Shown: in pieces, positions 27,087 through 37,100 of the stretch
How positions within the stretch are numbered: the first letter of the stretch is position 1
Layout of the letters: every line of letters begins with the position of its first letter
Origin: Rosistilla ulvae
GTDB taxonomy: Bacteria > Planctomycetota > Planctomycetia > Pirellulales > Pirellulaceae
Assembly: GCF_007741475.1 (NCBI RefSeq)
Contig: NZ_CP036261.1
Location: 2,914,001-2,978,000, forward strand
Length of the DNA: 64,000 nucleotides
Direction: 5' to 3'
Program-made: the position numbers and the translations under genes
The notes under the pieces: model-generated
The model's database searches: none
What the model saw: the letters and a program-made list of their open reading frames with translations, nothing else
What the model was told of the DNA's origin: nothing

Positions 27087-27764
27087 ATGTACTTCGACCC
27101 GATTTGGTTTTTGTTTGTCATCCCGCCGGTGCTGTTGGCAATGTTTGCCCAGTGGCGGGTCAAAAGCGCCTACCATGAGATGAGCCAGGTGCCGGCGCGG
27201 ATGTCCGGTTTCCAAGCCGCTCGCGCCATGCTCGATTCGGCCGGACTGCAGCAGATCGGTATCGAGCAGACGCCGGGCGAACTGTCGGATCACTACGATC
27301 CGCGAGCCAAGGTGTTGCGTCTGAGCAGCAATGTCTATGGTGGCAATTCGATGGCCGCCGTCGGAATCGCTTGCCACGAGGCAGGCCACGCGATGCAAGA
27401 TGCGATGCATTACGCCCCCTTGGTGATCCGCAACGCTGCGGTGCCTGCGGCGAACATCGGCTCGGGACTCGGCGGCACGGTCGCCATGGTCGGTTTGGCG
27501 TTTGGTTTGCAACCGCTTGTCTGGGTGGGAGTGCTTGCGTTTGCAGCGGTTGCTTTTTTCCAGGTCATCAACTTGCCTGTCGAGTTTGACGCCAGCAACC
27601 GCGCCAAACACCAACTGGTCGCCCAGGGGATCATCGCCGAACGGGACTTGCCGCTTGTCTCCAAGGTTCTCAACGCCGCGGCGCTGACCTACGTTGCTGC
27701 CACGCTGCAATCGCTGATGATGCTGGCCTACTTCCTGTTACGAGCTCTCGGCGACCGACGCTAG
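27087..27764 (+). CDS. YugP-type membrane zinc metallopeptidase
   Basis: A 225-residue membrane protease of the Zn_peptidase_2 (YugP) family. The zinc site HEAGH is at 97-101; the third ligand region is EFDASNRA further on. Hydrophobic helices lie at about 5-21, in the middle (LGGTVAMVGLAFGL and WVGVLAFAAVAFF) and at the C-terminus (ATLQSLMMLAYFLL). The ATG at 27087 removes a 25-codon extension of non-coding character. Length is normal for the family. It is convergent with the MnmE-like gene and stands alone. Family members may act in membrane protein quality control; the substrate is unknown. Confidence 0.92.
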   Translation: MYFDPIWFLFVIPPVLLAMFAQWRVKSAYHEMSQVPARMSGFQAARAMLDSAGLQQIGIEQTPGELSDHYDPRAKVLRLSSNVYGGNSMAAVGIACHEAGHAMQDAMHYAPLVIRNAAVPAANIGSGLGGTVAMVGLAFGLQPLVWVGVLAFAAVAFFQVINLPVEFDASNRAKHQLVAQGIIAERDLPLVSKVLNAAALTYVAATLQSLMMLAYFLLRALGDRR

Positions 27765-27842
27765 GTCAAGCATCTGAGATCGCTTCGCTGGCCTTAGATG
27801 GCGGCGAAGCAGTTGCCTCTTCCGCTCCGCGGCGTCGGATGA

Positions 27843-29000
27843 TTATCCGCGCAGCAGTCGCTGCAAGTGAGCCGTCGCGGCGGTTGCGTCGCTCGATGCG
27901 ATCGCGGCCTGAGCCTCTTGCAGACAATCGATCTGCCGATCGGTGATCGGCACTGCCATTCCAGCCGCGTGCGGCAGCGGAATCAATTGCTGCAGGATCG
28001 CTGCGATCAGGTCGTCGATCCCCGCCTGTGACAGCGTGCTGGTGAAAATCTTTTCCGCCGCATCCGGCATCGCTTCCATATCGATCAGATCTGCCTTGTT
28101 CCAAACTCGAATCGGATTCGAAACCAGTTTGGCGATCGCGTCGTGTTCGGGCGTCCAGCCGATCGATGCGTCGACGACGATCAAGACGGCGTCGGCCGAT
28201 TGCACTTCACGGCGAGCCGATTGAACTCCCTCGCGTTCGATCGCCTCTGCAGTCTCGTGGATCCCTGCGGTATCGCGCAGCTCGATCGTCCAACCACCAA
28301 GCGTTGTGCTGGCGGACAATACGTCGCGCGTGGTCCCTGGTTGATCGTAGGCGATCGCGCGATCGTAGCCGAGCAACCGGTTCAGTAGACTGCTTTTACC
28401 GACGTTTGGCGGTCCCGCGATCACGACGCGAAACGGCTTGCCAGCGCCGCGTCCCAGCGGGGCTCGATCGATTAGAGTTTGGATCTCCTGGCTCGCCGCT
28501 TGAAGGTTCTGCGATTGAAGTTGTTCGATCGCCGCTTGCGTCGCTGTCGCCAGCGCACCGCGGATTTGATCCAACACGATTCCCGCGGTCGTTGGCGTCT
28601 GCGTGGCGGCCAGCGCGAGCTGGCACTCGCTGCTCACAAAGCCGTCCGATTGCCCCCGCAGCCAGTTGTCGCCACCGATCCGTTCCGCTCCTGCCGCGAC
28701 AAGGTCGCCGACGATCGCTTCGACCGCCGCGCGGCCGCCGTGGCAATGGATTTCGATCTCGGTTTCGGCCGTTGCACATACGACGATCGATTCGCCAATC
28801 GCCGAATCGGCGTCGCGCGACCAGACGCCATAGCGAATTCGATCGATCGGCAGGTTCGTGCTGCCCGCGTTGGGGCAAAAGTATTTGCCAACGATCTCGG
28901 CGGCGGCGGCACCTCGCAGCGCGACGGTTGCGATTGCGCCGCGGCCGATGGGTGTCAGGACACAGGTTTGTAGTGCAGCGTCGTTGCCCGAAGCGTTCAT
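27843..29000 (-). CDS. mnmE: MnmE/TrmE-like GTPase lacking the C-terminal catalytic motif
   Basis: A 385-residue GTPase of the MnmE (TrmE) family, against about 450 for true MnmE. The N-terminal tetrahydrofolate-type domain is recognisable (IGRGAIATVALRG, EIHCHGG). The G domain is intact: GPPNVGKSS, PGTTRDV, DTAG and NKAD. The chain ends with ...AAIASSDATAATAHLQRLLRG, so the usual last helix with the catalytic C(I/L/V)GK sequence is missing. No such motif occurs in the alternative frames downstream, so this is not a simple frameshift. True MnmE with MnmG forms 5-carboxymethylaminomethyluridine in tRNA. This one either has lost that reaction or works differently. It overlaps coaX by 4 bp (ATGA). 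Confidence 0.8.
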   Translation of the reverse strand: MNASGNDAALQTCVLTPIGRGAIATVALRGAAAAEIVGKYFCPNAGSTNLPIDRIRYGVWSRDADSAIGESIVVCATAETEIEIHCHGGRAAVEAIVGDLVAAGAERIGGDNWLRGQSDGFVSSECQLALAATQTPTTAGIVLDQIRGALATATQAAIEQLQSQNLQAASQEIQTLIDRAPLGRGAGKPFRVVIAGPPNVGKSSLLNRLLGYDRAIAYDQPGTTRDVLSASTTLGGWTIELRDTAGIHETAEAIEREGVQSARREVQSADAVLIVVDASIGWTPEHDAIAKLVSNPIRVWNKADLIDMEAMPDAAEKIFTSTLSQAGIDDLIAAILQQLIPLPHAAGMAVPITDRQIDCLQEAQAAIASSDATAATAHLQRLLRG

Positions 29001-29791
29001 GGCGAGGAGGGATCCGCGAGTTCGATACCGTACAGGCCACGCAGCGGCATGTCGACGACGACGCGATGCGGGCTGCGTATCGCCGGGGACAAGCGGCCGG
29101 CATCGCCACCGGTCAAGAAGATCTGCGACACGTCGCAGGTCGATTGAAACGATTCGACCAACCGATCGATTGCACCAACGATTCCCGACGCGACCCCCAA
29201 TTCCATTGCGGCTTGGGTATCGCGCCCCGGCGATTCCAAGCTGGCCAAGTCGTCGGGAGGTTCCAGTCGCGGCAGTTTGTCGGTCGCTTCGTGGAGAGCG
29301 CGAAACTGCAGCCCCAGGCCCGGCAGGATCGCCCCGCCACGGAAGACTCCTGGCGCTGCAACCAGATCGACGGTGACGGTCGTTCCGGCGTCGATCACGA
29401 TTGCCGATCGATTACCCGCCAGTCGGAAGGCACTTTGGGCGGCCAGCAAACGATCGATTCCAACTCGCTGCGGCATCCGCACATCGGTTTCGATCCCGAC
29501 ATGACCGCGATCGATCACGCGCACCTGATCGGCCGAGCGATGCGTTTCGATCCAAGCCGATAGGCGATCGCAGCCGACCGAATTGACGCTGGCGATCAAC
29601 CACTGGACCGAGAGATCGGTTTGCGGAAACTCAGCGGTAATCGCGGCCAGTTGAGGCTGCCAATCGGATCCGGTCAACGAAACCCGAACGACGCGCAGCT
29701 CGTCACCGTCGGCAGCATTTTGTGGCACGGCGTAGGCGATTTTGATCGAGGAATTGCCAACATCCACCGCGACGCGAAAGCGACTGTTCAC
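28997..29791 (-). CDS. coaX: Type III pantothenate kinase
   Basis: A 264-residue type III pantothenate kinase, the first step of coenzyme A synthesis. Phosphate motif [11 protein letters not shown] is at 10-20, the central [13 protein letters not shown] and [10 protein letters not shown] motifs follow, and the [17 protein letters not shown] motif is intact. The length fits the family. Start and stop overlap both neighbours by 4 bp: the start with the obg stop, the stop with the MnmE-like start. The three genes therefore form a tightly coupled operon obg-coaX-mnmE-like. Confidence 0.95.
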   Translation of the reverse strand: MNSRFRVAVDVGNSSIKIAYAVPQNAADGDELRVVRVSLTGSDWQPQLAAITAEFPQTDLSVQWLIASVNSVGCDRLSAWIETHRSADQVRVIDRGHVGIETDVRMPQRVGIDRLLAAQSAFRLAGNRSAIVIDAGTTVTVDLVAAPGVFRGGAILPGLGLQFRALHEATDKLPRLEPPDDLASLESPGRDTQAAMELGVASGIVGAIDRLVESFQSTCDVSQIFLTGGDAGRLSPAIRSPHRVVVDMPLRGLYGIELADPSSP

Positions 29792-30921
29792 GATGTCTCG
29801 TTCTCATCGACGTATTCGTGAGCTCGAAGTTCGTTCGACAATTTCGAGGTTGGTCCCGACAGGTGTGGCGGCACGCGTTTGGGTTTGGGAGGCTCGACGG
29901 CGAGGCCCACCGATTGGCCACCGGGAACCTCGCTCCGTTCCGCAAGATGTTTGGCGATTGTTTCCAGTAGATCTTTTAGCCCCTCGCCGGTCATCGCACT
30001 GATGCGGTGGATGCGTTGGTCGACGACTTCCGCCATCCGTTGGCAGACCTCATCGGCCGCAGGGAGTTCGCATTTGGTGACGGCGACGATCTCGGGACGC
30101 TCGCTCAACTGGCTCGTGTATTCGGTCAGCTCGTGACGGATCGACTTGTAGTTCTCGATCGGATCGGTTCCGTCCGAAGGCTCGGGTTCGACCAAGTGGA
30201 CCAGGATTCCGGCTCGCTCGACGTGCCGCAGGAACTCGTGCCCGAGGCCAACACCCTCGTGAGCCCCTTCGATCAAACCGGGGATGTCGGCCAGGATGAA
30301 CGATCGATCCCGATCGACTTTCACCTGTCCCAGGTTGGGGTGTTTGGTCGTGAAGGGATAATTGGCGATCTCCGGCCGCGCGTGGCTCAACCGGCTCAAT
30401 AGTGTGCTTTTTCCGGCGTTGGGCATCCCGATCAGGCCGACGTCGGCGATCGATTTAAGCTCCAGGATCAGGTTGCGGACCTCTCCCAATTCGCCCAACG
30501 TGCGCTCTCGCGGCGCCTGGTTGGTCGCCGACTTGAACGAAGTATTGCCCTTGCCTGCTTTACCGCCGCGGGCCACGACGACGGTGTCGTCGATGTCGAC
30601 CATATCCTTGATCACAAACCCCTGCTCGGCGTCGATGATCGTTGTTCCCGGCGGAACGTAAAGCACCATATCGGCACCATGACGGCCCGTTCGCTTGGCT
30701 CCCGAACCGTGGCTTCCACGTTCGGCCTTCCAGAACTTGCGTCCCGCGAAATCGTTCAGGCTGTTGACGCCATCGCGCGCGACCAAGATCACGCTGCCGC
30801 CACCGCCGCCATCCCCACCGTCGGGACCGCCGCGCGGGACGAACTTCTCTTTGCGGAAGCTCATGCAACCATCGCCGCCCTTGCCGCCGGTTACTTCGAT
30901 TTCAACGCGATCAACGAACAT
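29788..30921 (-). CDS. obg: GTPase Obg/CgtA
   Basis: A 377-residue Obg GTPase, involved in 50S ribosome assembly and stress control. The glycine-rich Obg fold opens with [20 protein letters not shown] and [10 protein letters not shown]. The G domain contains [25 protein letters not shown] and, instead of the usual NKxD, TKCEL. The ATG at 30921 is chosen because the Obg fold begins there; the longer frame adds 26 odd residues. The C-terminal ~40 residues are Pro/Lys-rich. It heads the obg-coaX-mnmE-like operon; rpmA lies upstream behind a hairpin. Confidence 0.96.
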   Translation of the reverse strand: MFVDRVEIEVTGGKGGDGCMSFRKEKFVPRGGPDGGDGGGGGSVILVARDGVNSLNDFAGRKFWKAERGSHGSGAKRTGRHGADMVLYVPPGTTIIDAEQGFVIKDMVDIDDTVVVARGGKAGKGNTSFKSATNQAPRERTLGELGEVRNLILELKSIADVGLIGMPNAGKSTLLSRLSHARPEIANYPFTTKHPNLGQVKVDRDRSFILADIPGLIEGAHEGVGLGHEFLRHVERAGILVHLVEPEPSDGTDPIENYKSIRHELTEYTSQLSERPEIVAVTKCELPAADEVCQRMAEVVDQRIHRISAMTGEGLKDLLETIAKHLAERSEVPGGQSVGLAVEPPKPKRVPPHLSGPTSKLSNELRAHEYVDENETS

Positions 30922-30999
30922 AGTGAGAGGCCTAATGGTGGCGTCGAGAACTCTCGCCCGCCGCACAAAAATGGAACAATTGGAAGAATACCAATGCAA

Positions 31000-31034
31000 A
31001 ACGGCTGTCCCGCGATTGACGCGATACAGCCGTT
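31000..31034 (-). terminator. Hairpin after rpmA
   Basis: Inverted repeat AACGGCTGT / ACAGCCGTT with an inner CGCG pairing, 40-75 bp past the rpmA stop. In minus orientation the stem ends in TTTTG. It may end or attenuate the rpmA transcript before obg. Confidence 0.65.
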
Positions 31035-31074
31035 GATCGTTTTAACTTGAATCGGATGCGTGAAACGCGGTCGA

Positions 31075-31323
31075 CTAGGCAGCGTCAACAACGTTGACAC
31101 GGCGACCTTCGCGGTCGAATTTGATCACGCCGTCGATCAACGCAAACAGCGTGTAGTCGTTGCCCATGCCAACGCCACGTCCTGGATGGACCTTGGTGCC
31201 AACTTGACGGATGATGATGTTGCCTGGGCAGACCTTTTCACCACCAAACTTCTTGACTCCGCGACGTTGTGCGTTGCTATCGCGACCGTTACGGCTGGAG
31301 CCTTGTCCCTTTTTATGCGCCAT
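31075..31323 (-). CDS. rpmA: 50S ribosomal protein L27
   Basis: An 82-residue L27, a full-length ribosomal protein that reaches the peptidyl transferase centre. N-terminus [16 protein letters not shown] and the core [21 protein letters not shown], then [17 protein letters not shown] are typical. The usual partner rplU (L21) is not encoded next to it; upstream lies a secreted hypothetical. obg follows downstream, as in most bacteria. Confidence 0.97.
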   Translation of the reverse strand: MAHKKGQGSSRNGRDSNAQRRGVKKFGGEKVCPGNIIIRQVGTKVHPGRGVGMGNDYTLFALIDGVIKFDREGRRVNVVDAA

Positions 31324-31413
31324 TGTGGGGCTTCCTGTATCTTTGCTTGCGGGCCGATCTGCGACGCAGACAAGCCCAGGTGGTTTGGGGTTTTGTGAAT
31401 TGAAGAGGGAAAT

Positions 31414-32394
31414 TTACCTGAAAAGCCACTGATAATCAAGCCGTTCGGTAAGCCCATATTGCTTCAATACGTAGCTTTGTTCGGCTGGATCCTCGAATGC
31501 GGGAACACCGAACCGGATTTCATCGGCCAGTTGACGTACGCTGTCACCAGGCCGATAGAAATTTAATTGCAAAATTTTTCGTAAAACCTTTTCTCCGCCC
31601 TCCTCCTGAACCGTCTGGAAGGCGTTGGTCAAGCCGTGAACGTTGACCGAAAAGAAGTCGGTGCCGGGGTCGACGTCTTCCCAAGTCGCCAATCCCCAGA
31701 CGCCTGGAGCATCCGCAGCGGTGGTCCGTGGAATGTTTAAGGTTCCGATTTCCACGGTGTTATGCAATTTCGATCGGATCTGTTCGCGCCGTGCGATCGG
31801 TTCGCGGGCGGTCGGCAACACGCGATCGATATATTCTTTCCCCTTGGCATGGTTCGAAAGGACCAGCATCGGGAAACAGCGACGTTGTTTGTAAGCGATC
31901 GATTCGATATCGGGATAGGTTTTGTTGCCAAATTCGTCGACAACCTCCTTCGATCGCAGGTCGCCGCCGCGGTAGCGGACGCGGAAGACCATGTACCAAA
32001 TCAGCTTGCGTTTCATCACGCCGCTAGCTTGCGGAATGTCGACGTAGATCTGCCGCATCGGTTTGAAAGCAAATTCAAAGCCGTAGATCTCGCGTCGCAG
32101 CGTGACCTGTTTCGCTTTTTCGATCAGCGTGCGGCTGCGGGAGTTGAAAAACGGCTGCCCCTCGGGGAAATCGGGAGCCGTCCAATCGATCTGCGGATTA
32201 TTGGATAGGAACTCCTGCAGCGGCAGCGGTCCCGAAAACGTCTCTTCTGGTTCCGGCGGGGCATCGATCACGCGAACGATTCCCGGAGCGAAACGAGCCG
32301 CGTCGTCGATCGCTGCGGGGGCTTGAGCCAACGCGTTGGTGACGCCCACGAAGAGACTGGCGATCAGGACAATGGAGGTGCACAGTTGATTCAT
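31414..32394 (-). CDS. Secreted planctomycete protein of unknown function
   Basis: A 326-residue exported protein. A signal peptide is clear (CTSIVLIASLFVGVTNALAQ). The rest is a mixed alpha/beta chain without recognised motifs; notable segments are KLIWYMVFRVRYRGGDLRS and FFSVNVHGLTNAFQTV, followed by a C-terminal part about falling short of force or precursors that I cannot assign. One Cys is in the mature chain. It shares direction with rpmA (90 bp apart) and may be co-transcribed or not. I do not recognise the function. Confidence 0.75.
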   Translation of the reverse strand: MNQLCTSIVLIASLFVGVTNALAQAPAAIDDAARFAPGIVRVIDAPPEPEETFSGPLPLQEFLSNNPQIDWTAPDFPEGQPFFNSRSRTLIEKAKQVTLRREIYGFEFAFKPMRQIYVDIPQASGVMKRKLIWYMVFRVRYRGGDLRSKEVVDEFGNKTYPDIESIAYKQRRCFPMLVLSNHAKGKEYIDRVLPTAREPIARREQIRSKLHNTVEIGTLNIPRTTAADAPGVWGLATWEDVDPGTDFFSVNVHGLTNAFQTVQEEGGEKVLRKILQLNFYRPGDSVRQLADEIRFGVPAFEDPAEQSYVLKQYGLTERLDYQWLFR

Positions 32395-32708
32395 GGAAGC
32401 CCAAGAAAACTTGACAAGCGAAAAGGGAGACCGCCGTTGAGTGGATTTTGCTACTGATGAATCCTAATTGCCACAACGGTCAAAGCCAAATCGTAAGCCA
32501 CATTCTCGCCCGAATTCGGCTCAAAAGCAACGATTCTTCCGAGTTTCACGTCTGGGAAACCTGCAACCGGTACGACAAAACCGCCGCGTTGGGTCATCCC
32601 AAGCGGCGGTTGTTGCACTGCGTCTGCGATAAGCCCCACTAATGGAGCAGCCTCCGTTGGCTCAAACCGACATCTGATTCAGCCGTCGATCGGACGGTCG
32701 AGTTTGCT
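32395..32708. other. Intergenic region with one hairpin
   Basis: About 314 bp between two minus-strand genes. It holds the hairpin listed at 32577-32613 and presumably the promoter of the downstream secreted hypothetical. Nothing else was recognised. Confidence 0.5.
32577..32613 (-). terminator. Terminator after the Arg/Gly repeat protein
   Basis: Arms CCGCCGCgTTGGG and CCCAAGCGGCGG around a TCAT loop, with a single bulged base. On the minus strand the stem is followed by TTTTG. It lies about 100 bp past the stop of the repeat protein. Confidence 0.7.
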
Positions 32709-33878
32709 TTAATTAGGCCCGCGTCCTTTCCCGCGATCCCCACCGCGATGCTTCTTCTTTCCTTTTCCCTTCCCTTTCCCCTGTTTTGAGCCGTCGCGTT
32801 TTCCATTCTTCGACTTTGCCGACAGCTTCTTGTTTTTGCCGTCGCGATGCTTCGCCGACTTCTCGCCACGCTTGGACTTTCCCTTCCCGTGCTTAAAACT
32901 CTTCTCGCCGCGGTGGTGCCGTGGCTCCATCGCTTCACGTCCCCAATCTCCGCGAGCCCCACGGCGTTCACCGGCAAAACGATGAGACCGATACGATTCG
33001 CCACGCTTCATGCCGTGGTGGCGACGCGACTCCGACGGGCCACGTCCCCAATCTCCGCGAGCCCCACGGCGTTCACCGGCAAAACGATGAGACCGATACG
33101 ACTCTCCACGCTTCATGCCACGGTGGTGACGCGACTCCGACGGCCCACGTCCCCAATCTCCGCGAGCTCCACGGCGTTCACTGGCAAAACGATGAGACCG
33201 ATACGACTCTCCACGCTTCATGCCGTGGTGGTGACGCGCTCCTTTCGCGCTCCATCCCCGATCTCCACGCGGTCCGCGCCGTTCACCTTCGAATCGATCA
33301 CGCGATGATTGATCTCCACGCTTCATGTCGTGTTGACGCGACTCTTTCGCGTCACGTCCTCGATCCCCACGCGGTCCGCGGCGTTCACCTTCGAATCGAT
33401 CGCGCGGTGATTTATCTCCGCGTTTCATGTCGTGGTGGCGTGACTCTGGCTCGCCAGGTCCTCGATCCCCACGCGGCCCACGATGTTCACCTTCGGGACG
33501 ATGCTGGCGAGCCGCATCTCCGCGAGGACCGCGGCGTTCGCCTTCGAATCGATCCGGCCGATTCGCATCTCCGCGATTCATATCGCCATGGTGACGCGAC
33601 TCCATCGCGCCGCGTCCCCGATCACCACCAGGGCCACGACGTTCGCCTTCACGACGTTGCGGACGCTCCGTATCTCCACGAGGGCCACGGCGTTCGCCTT
33701 CAATACCATGCATCGGCGCTTCAACATCTCCGCCCGGTCGCCGGTGCTCACCAGCAGGACGACGTGGTGGAGCGTCGTCGCCACGATCTCGATTTTCGTC
33801 CTGAGCGAAGACTGCGGACGTTGTCGCGATAGCGATCGCCGTTCCGAATAGAGTTGTCTTTAATAGATCACGAAGCAT
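32709..33878 (-). CDS. Secreted, very basic Arg/Gly/His repeat protein with Lys-rich tail
   Basis: A 389-residue exported protein. The ATG at 33878 follows GGAGG and opens a signal peptide (LLKTTLFGTAIAIATTSAVFAQ). The mature chain is made of repeats of about 17 and 34-35 residues, each starting with a variant of EGERRGPRGD and continuing with a His/Arg part such as SRHHRGMKRGESYRSHRF; nine starts can be counted. The tripeptide RGD therefore recurs in most units. The last ~70 residues are a Lys/Gly/Ser/Arg tail (KSKRGEKSAKHRDGKNKK), histone H1-like in composition. The predicted charge is extremely positive. It could bind DNA, RNA, polyanionic matrix or phosphate outside the cytoplasm; no family was recognised. 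It is divergent from the giant gene at 34195. Confidence 0.8.
   Translation of the reverse strand: MLRDLLKTTLFGTAIAIATTSAVFAQDENRDRGDDAPPRRPAGEHRRPGGDVEAPMHGIEGERRGPRGDTERPQRREGERRGPGGDRGRGAMESRHHGDMNRGDANRPDRFEGERRGPRGDAARQHRPEGEHRGPRGDRGPGEPESRHHDMKRGDKSPRDRFEGERRGPRGDRGRDAKESRQHDMKRGDQSSRDRFEGERRGPRGDRGWSAKGARHHHGMKRGESYRSHRFASERRGARGDWGRGPSESRHHRGMKRGESYRSHRFAGERRGARGDWGRGPSESRRHHGMKRGESYRSHRFAGERRGARGDWGREAMEPRHHRGEKSFKHGKGKSKRGEKSAKHRDGKNKKLSAKSKNGKRDGSKQGKGKGKGKKKHRGGDRGKGRGPN
32939..33253. repeat. Three in-frame 105-bp tandem units within the repeat protein gene
   Basis: Units begin at 32939, 33044 and 33149, spaced exactly 105 bp (35 codons). The first two are nearly identical over their whole length; the third diverges at one end. 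This high DNA identity suggests recent duplication. Confidence 0.85.
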
Positions 33879-34194
33879 GCTTGTCGACCTCCAATGTGAA
33901 GCGGGCAGCGGATCCCGAACCGACATCGGCCCGGCGTGCTGCAAAAGAGAATGAGAACGGATGAGTTGATGCTTTTTAAACCCGGGCGGTCGGCCAAGGT
34001 CTCGCGGAAATCTCGCAGCTCGCTGCAAATTCGCCACATTTGTTCGTTCGGCTTCTTTTTCGGGAACCGCTCCCCCAAGCTTGCGTCTGTCTTGATGTAA
34101 ACTGGTTGGATGCCATCGATCTGGAACGCGAGGCGGCGAACCTTGGCTGTCCCGTGGTTGTCAACCACTTCTTCTCTTCTGAAAGATACGTTTC
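33879..34194. other. Shared upstream region of two divergent secreted-protein genes
   Basis: About 316 bp between the basic repeat protein (minus) and the 2113-residue protein (plus). It must hold both promoters. No palindrome was found by eye. Confidence 0.5.
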
Positions 34195-37100
34195 ATGTCA
34201 CTTCACGCCGTTGAACATTGGGTGCTGCTGATCGGATTGTTAGTTGGAATGTTTTCGATTCCCCAGCGGACCGCGCGGGCTACCGAGATCGGATCGATCG
34301 AGCGTTACGCCTTGGCTGTCGACCGCCAACAATTTTTACAAGACCTGATCCCCGGTTCGGCAGACTATTACTATTTTCATGCGTTGCACCATCAAACGAT
34401 GGGCCAACCCGAACTGGCGGCCGCCTACCTCGCCGACTGGTCCGCCAACAAGGCTTTTGACCAAGACCCACGACTGCTGGGAATGCAGCATCGCCAGCAT
34501 TTACTCCAATTCGAAGCGACTCCCGATCGAACGCTCGAATACCTGCGGCGTCATTTAAACGTCAACCTCGACCACCAACCGCCTCGCGTCCGCGGCCAGC
34601 GGCAATTGCCAGCTTCATTGGACGCGGCGTTGATCGATGGCGATGAACTTTTGCTTGCAGCTGCCGAGCGTCGTGAGACGCTCACATCCGCAGGTCAGCG
34701 ACGGTTGGTGCAGATTTGGACCGCAGCGGACCAACCCGATGACATCGTCTCGCCGCAAACATTGCGTTGGTTGTTGGAACGGCTCGACCAACCGGCGCTC
34801 CCGAAAATCGTCGATCTCGTGATCACCGAACTGCAACAGCGGCGTCCACAACACCAACAGTTTGGCGATCTCCCTATACACGACGTGCTCACGCTGGATG
34901 AATTGCAACAAGTCCGCCGGCAGGTCAAAGAGGTTGCTAGCGACGATGGAGTTGTTTCTGCGATCCTGTTGCGATTGCGTCCGTCCGCGGACAGCGATCC
35001 AAGCCAACAACCGCAGGTCTACCACGACTATCTGCAGCGGGCCGAAGAGTTTGTTCGAACGCTACCCGATGCTTACAACGGCTTGAAGGCGTCGGTTCTG
35101 TATCATCGACTCGCGGCCGATCTGAAGAATGAGCAGTTCGAGTTGCAGCGGTTTATCGACTACTTGGCCCTGCCACGGCAAAGCCCGATCGTCTTGCCGA
35201 AGTTGATCGAACGTAGCCTCGGTGGCACGATTGCGGAACTCGACCACGACTACCGGCAGCAAGCGATGCTGCCACCGATCGGCGACGACCAACCGCTGGT
35301 CCGTGCTTATCTGGAACACTTTTTTCGCGATGCCGCTTCTCCCGAAGCCTTCGCCCAATACCTGCGTCCGGAATATCTCCGCGACCTGTTTGCCGAAACC
35401 AAGCTGTTGGCCGGGATCGAACCGCGCGACCAATGGTTCGCTCAGTTGTCGCCGGAGGATCAGAAGGCGTTGCAGGAGCGAGTCGAAGTCACGTTGGCGG
35501 CAACGAATCCGGAGTACCAGTCGGTCGATGAACCGGCGGCGCTGCATGTCGATATCAAAAACGTCGACGAATTGATGATCCGCATCTATCGGATCAACAC
35601 CGAAGCCTATTGCCGCGCGGGGCGCAAACCGCTTAGCACGGCGATCGATCTCGATGGCTTGGTCGCCAACCACAGTCGTTCACTGAAGTACGACCTGCCC
35701 GCTTTGCGGCGTCATCGCCAGCGGATCGAACTGCCCGAAATTCAAGGACGTGGTGTCTGGGTTGTCGATCTGTTGGGAGGCGGTCGGCGATCGCGTGCTC
35801 TGATCCGCCGCGGGGACCTTCGTTTTGCAGAGACGATCGGCGCGGCGGGGCACCGTTTCCAAGTCCTCCGCGAGGATGGCAACCCCGCATCGCAAGCGCG
35901 GCTGCAGATTGGAACGCAGGAATTTACAGCGGATGAATCGGGGACGATCATCGTTCCTTTCGCCGCCAAGACCACGACCCGCGATGCGATCTTGATCGAC
36001 GACGCGATTGCGATGCCGATCAAGTTCCGCCACCGCGCCGGGAGCTACAAATTGGAAGCGGGCTTCCATACGCATCGGCAACAATTGCAACCGGGCAAGC
36101 TGGCGGAGATCCTGATCCGCCCGCGGTTGTGGGTCGCCGATCGGCCGATCGATCCCAAGATCGTCGAAGAGGTCGAAGTCCAAGTTACCGCGACCGATCT
36201 TGATGGCGTCGCCACCAGCAAGCGGTACCGCGATCTTGAGTTCACTCTCGACCGGGAACTCGAAGTCCAATTCCGCGTCCCGCGACGGACGGTGCAGATT
36301 ACGGCAAGCGTCAGCGGACGGGTGGCCAGTCGCAGCGGAGGCGAGCGAGTCGAAGTCGACGCGATCAAGGTGTGGAAGATCAACGAAACCGAAAAGACCG
36401 ACGCGATCGCCGACCTGTTTTTAGCGCGCCACGACGGCGGTTGGTCGGTCGAAGCTCGCGGCCGCAGCGGCGAACCGTTAGTCGGACAAGCGATCCAGTT
36501 GAGCTTACGCCATCGCTACCGCAGCAACAGCGTCGATGTGACGTTGCAAACCGATGAGTCCGGGACGCTGCATCTGGGACCGCTGACCGACATCAACACG
36601 CTGGCCGCCGTCTCCAGCGGCTTGCCTTCGCGTACTTGGCCACTGCGTGAATCGGGATCGCATTGGCCTGCAGAGATCCACGCCTTGGCGGAGACCGAGA
36701 TCGCGATCCCGACAAGCGATTTAGATGACGACGCCGACCGATTCCGAATCTGGGAAGAACGGGCTGGTCAGCCGTACGCCAGCGTCGACCAAGCGTTATC
36801 GGTTCGCGATGGTGCCGTGCGATTGAAATCTCTCGCGGCGGGAGACTATCGGTTGGTCGACAACGATCACAATCGTTCGCTTGTGATCCGCGTTACCGCA
36901 GGCATTGCCGCTGGCGATTATTTGATGGGCGAGACGCGTGAACTGGAACGCCGCCCGCCGCTGAGCACTTCGATCGCCAAAGCGGCTGTCGAAGGAGACG
37001 CCTTTGTTGTTCAGCTGTCCGGTGCCAATCCGCTCTCGCGAGTGCATCTGTTTGGCGGCCGCTACCTTCCCGGCGAATCTCCCGCTGCGGCCCTCGGCTT

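Noticed and set aside
32921-33832. A 303-codon plus-strand frame with repeats, opposite the Arg/Gly repeat gene
   Set aside because: Its repeats are only the complement of the 105-bp units. The minus frame has a GGAGG site and a signal peptide; this one has neither.
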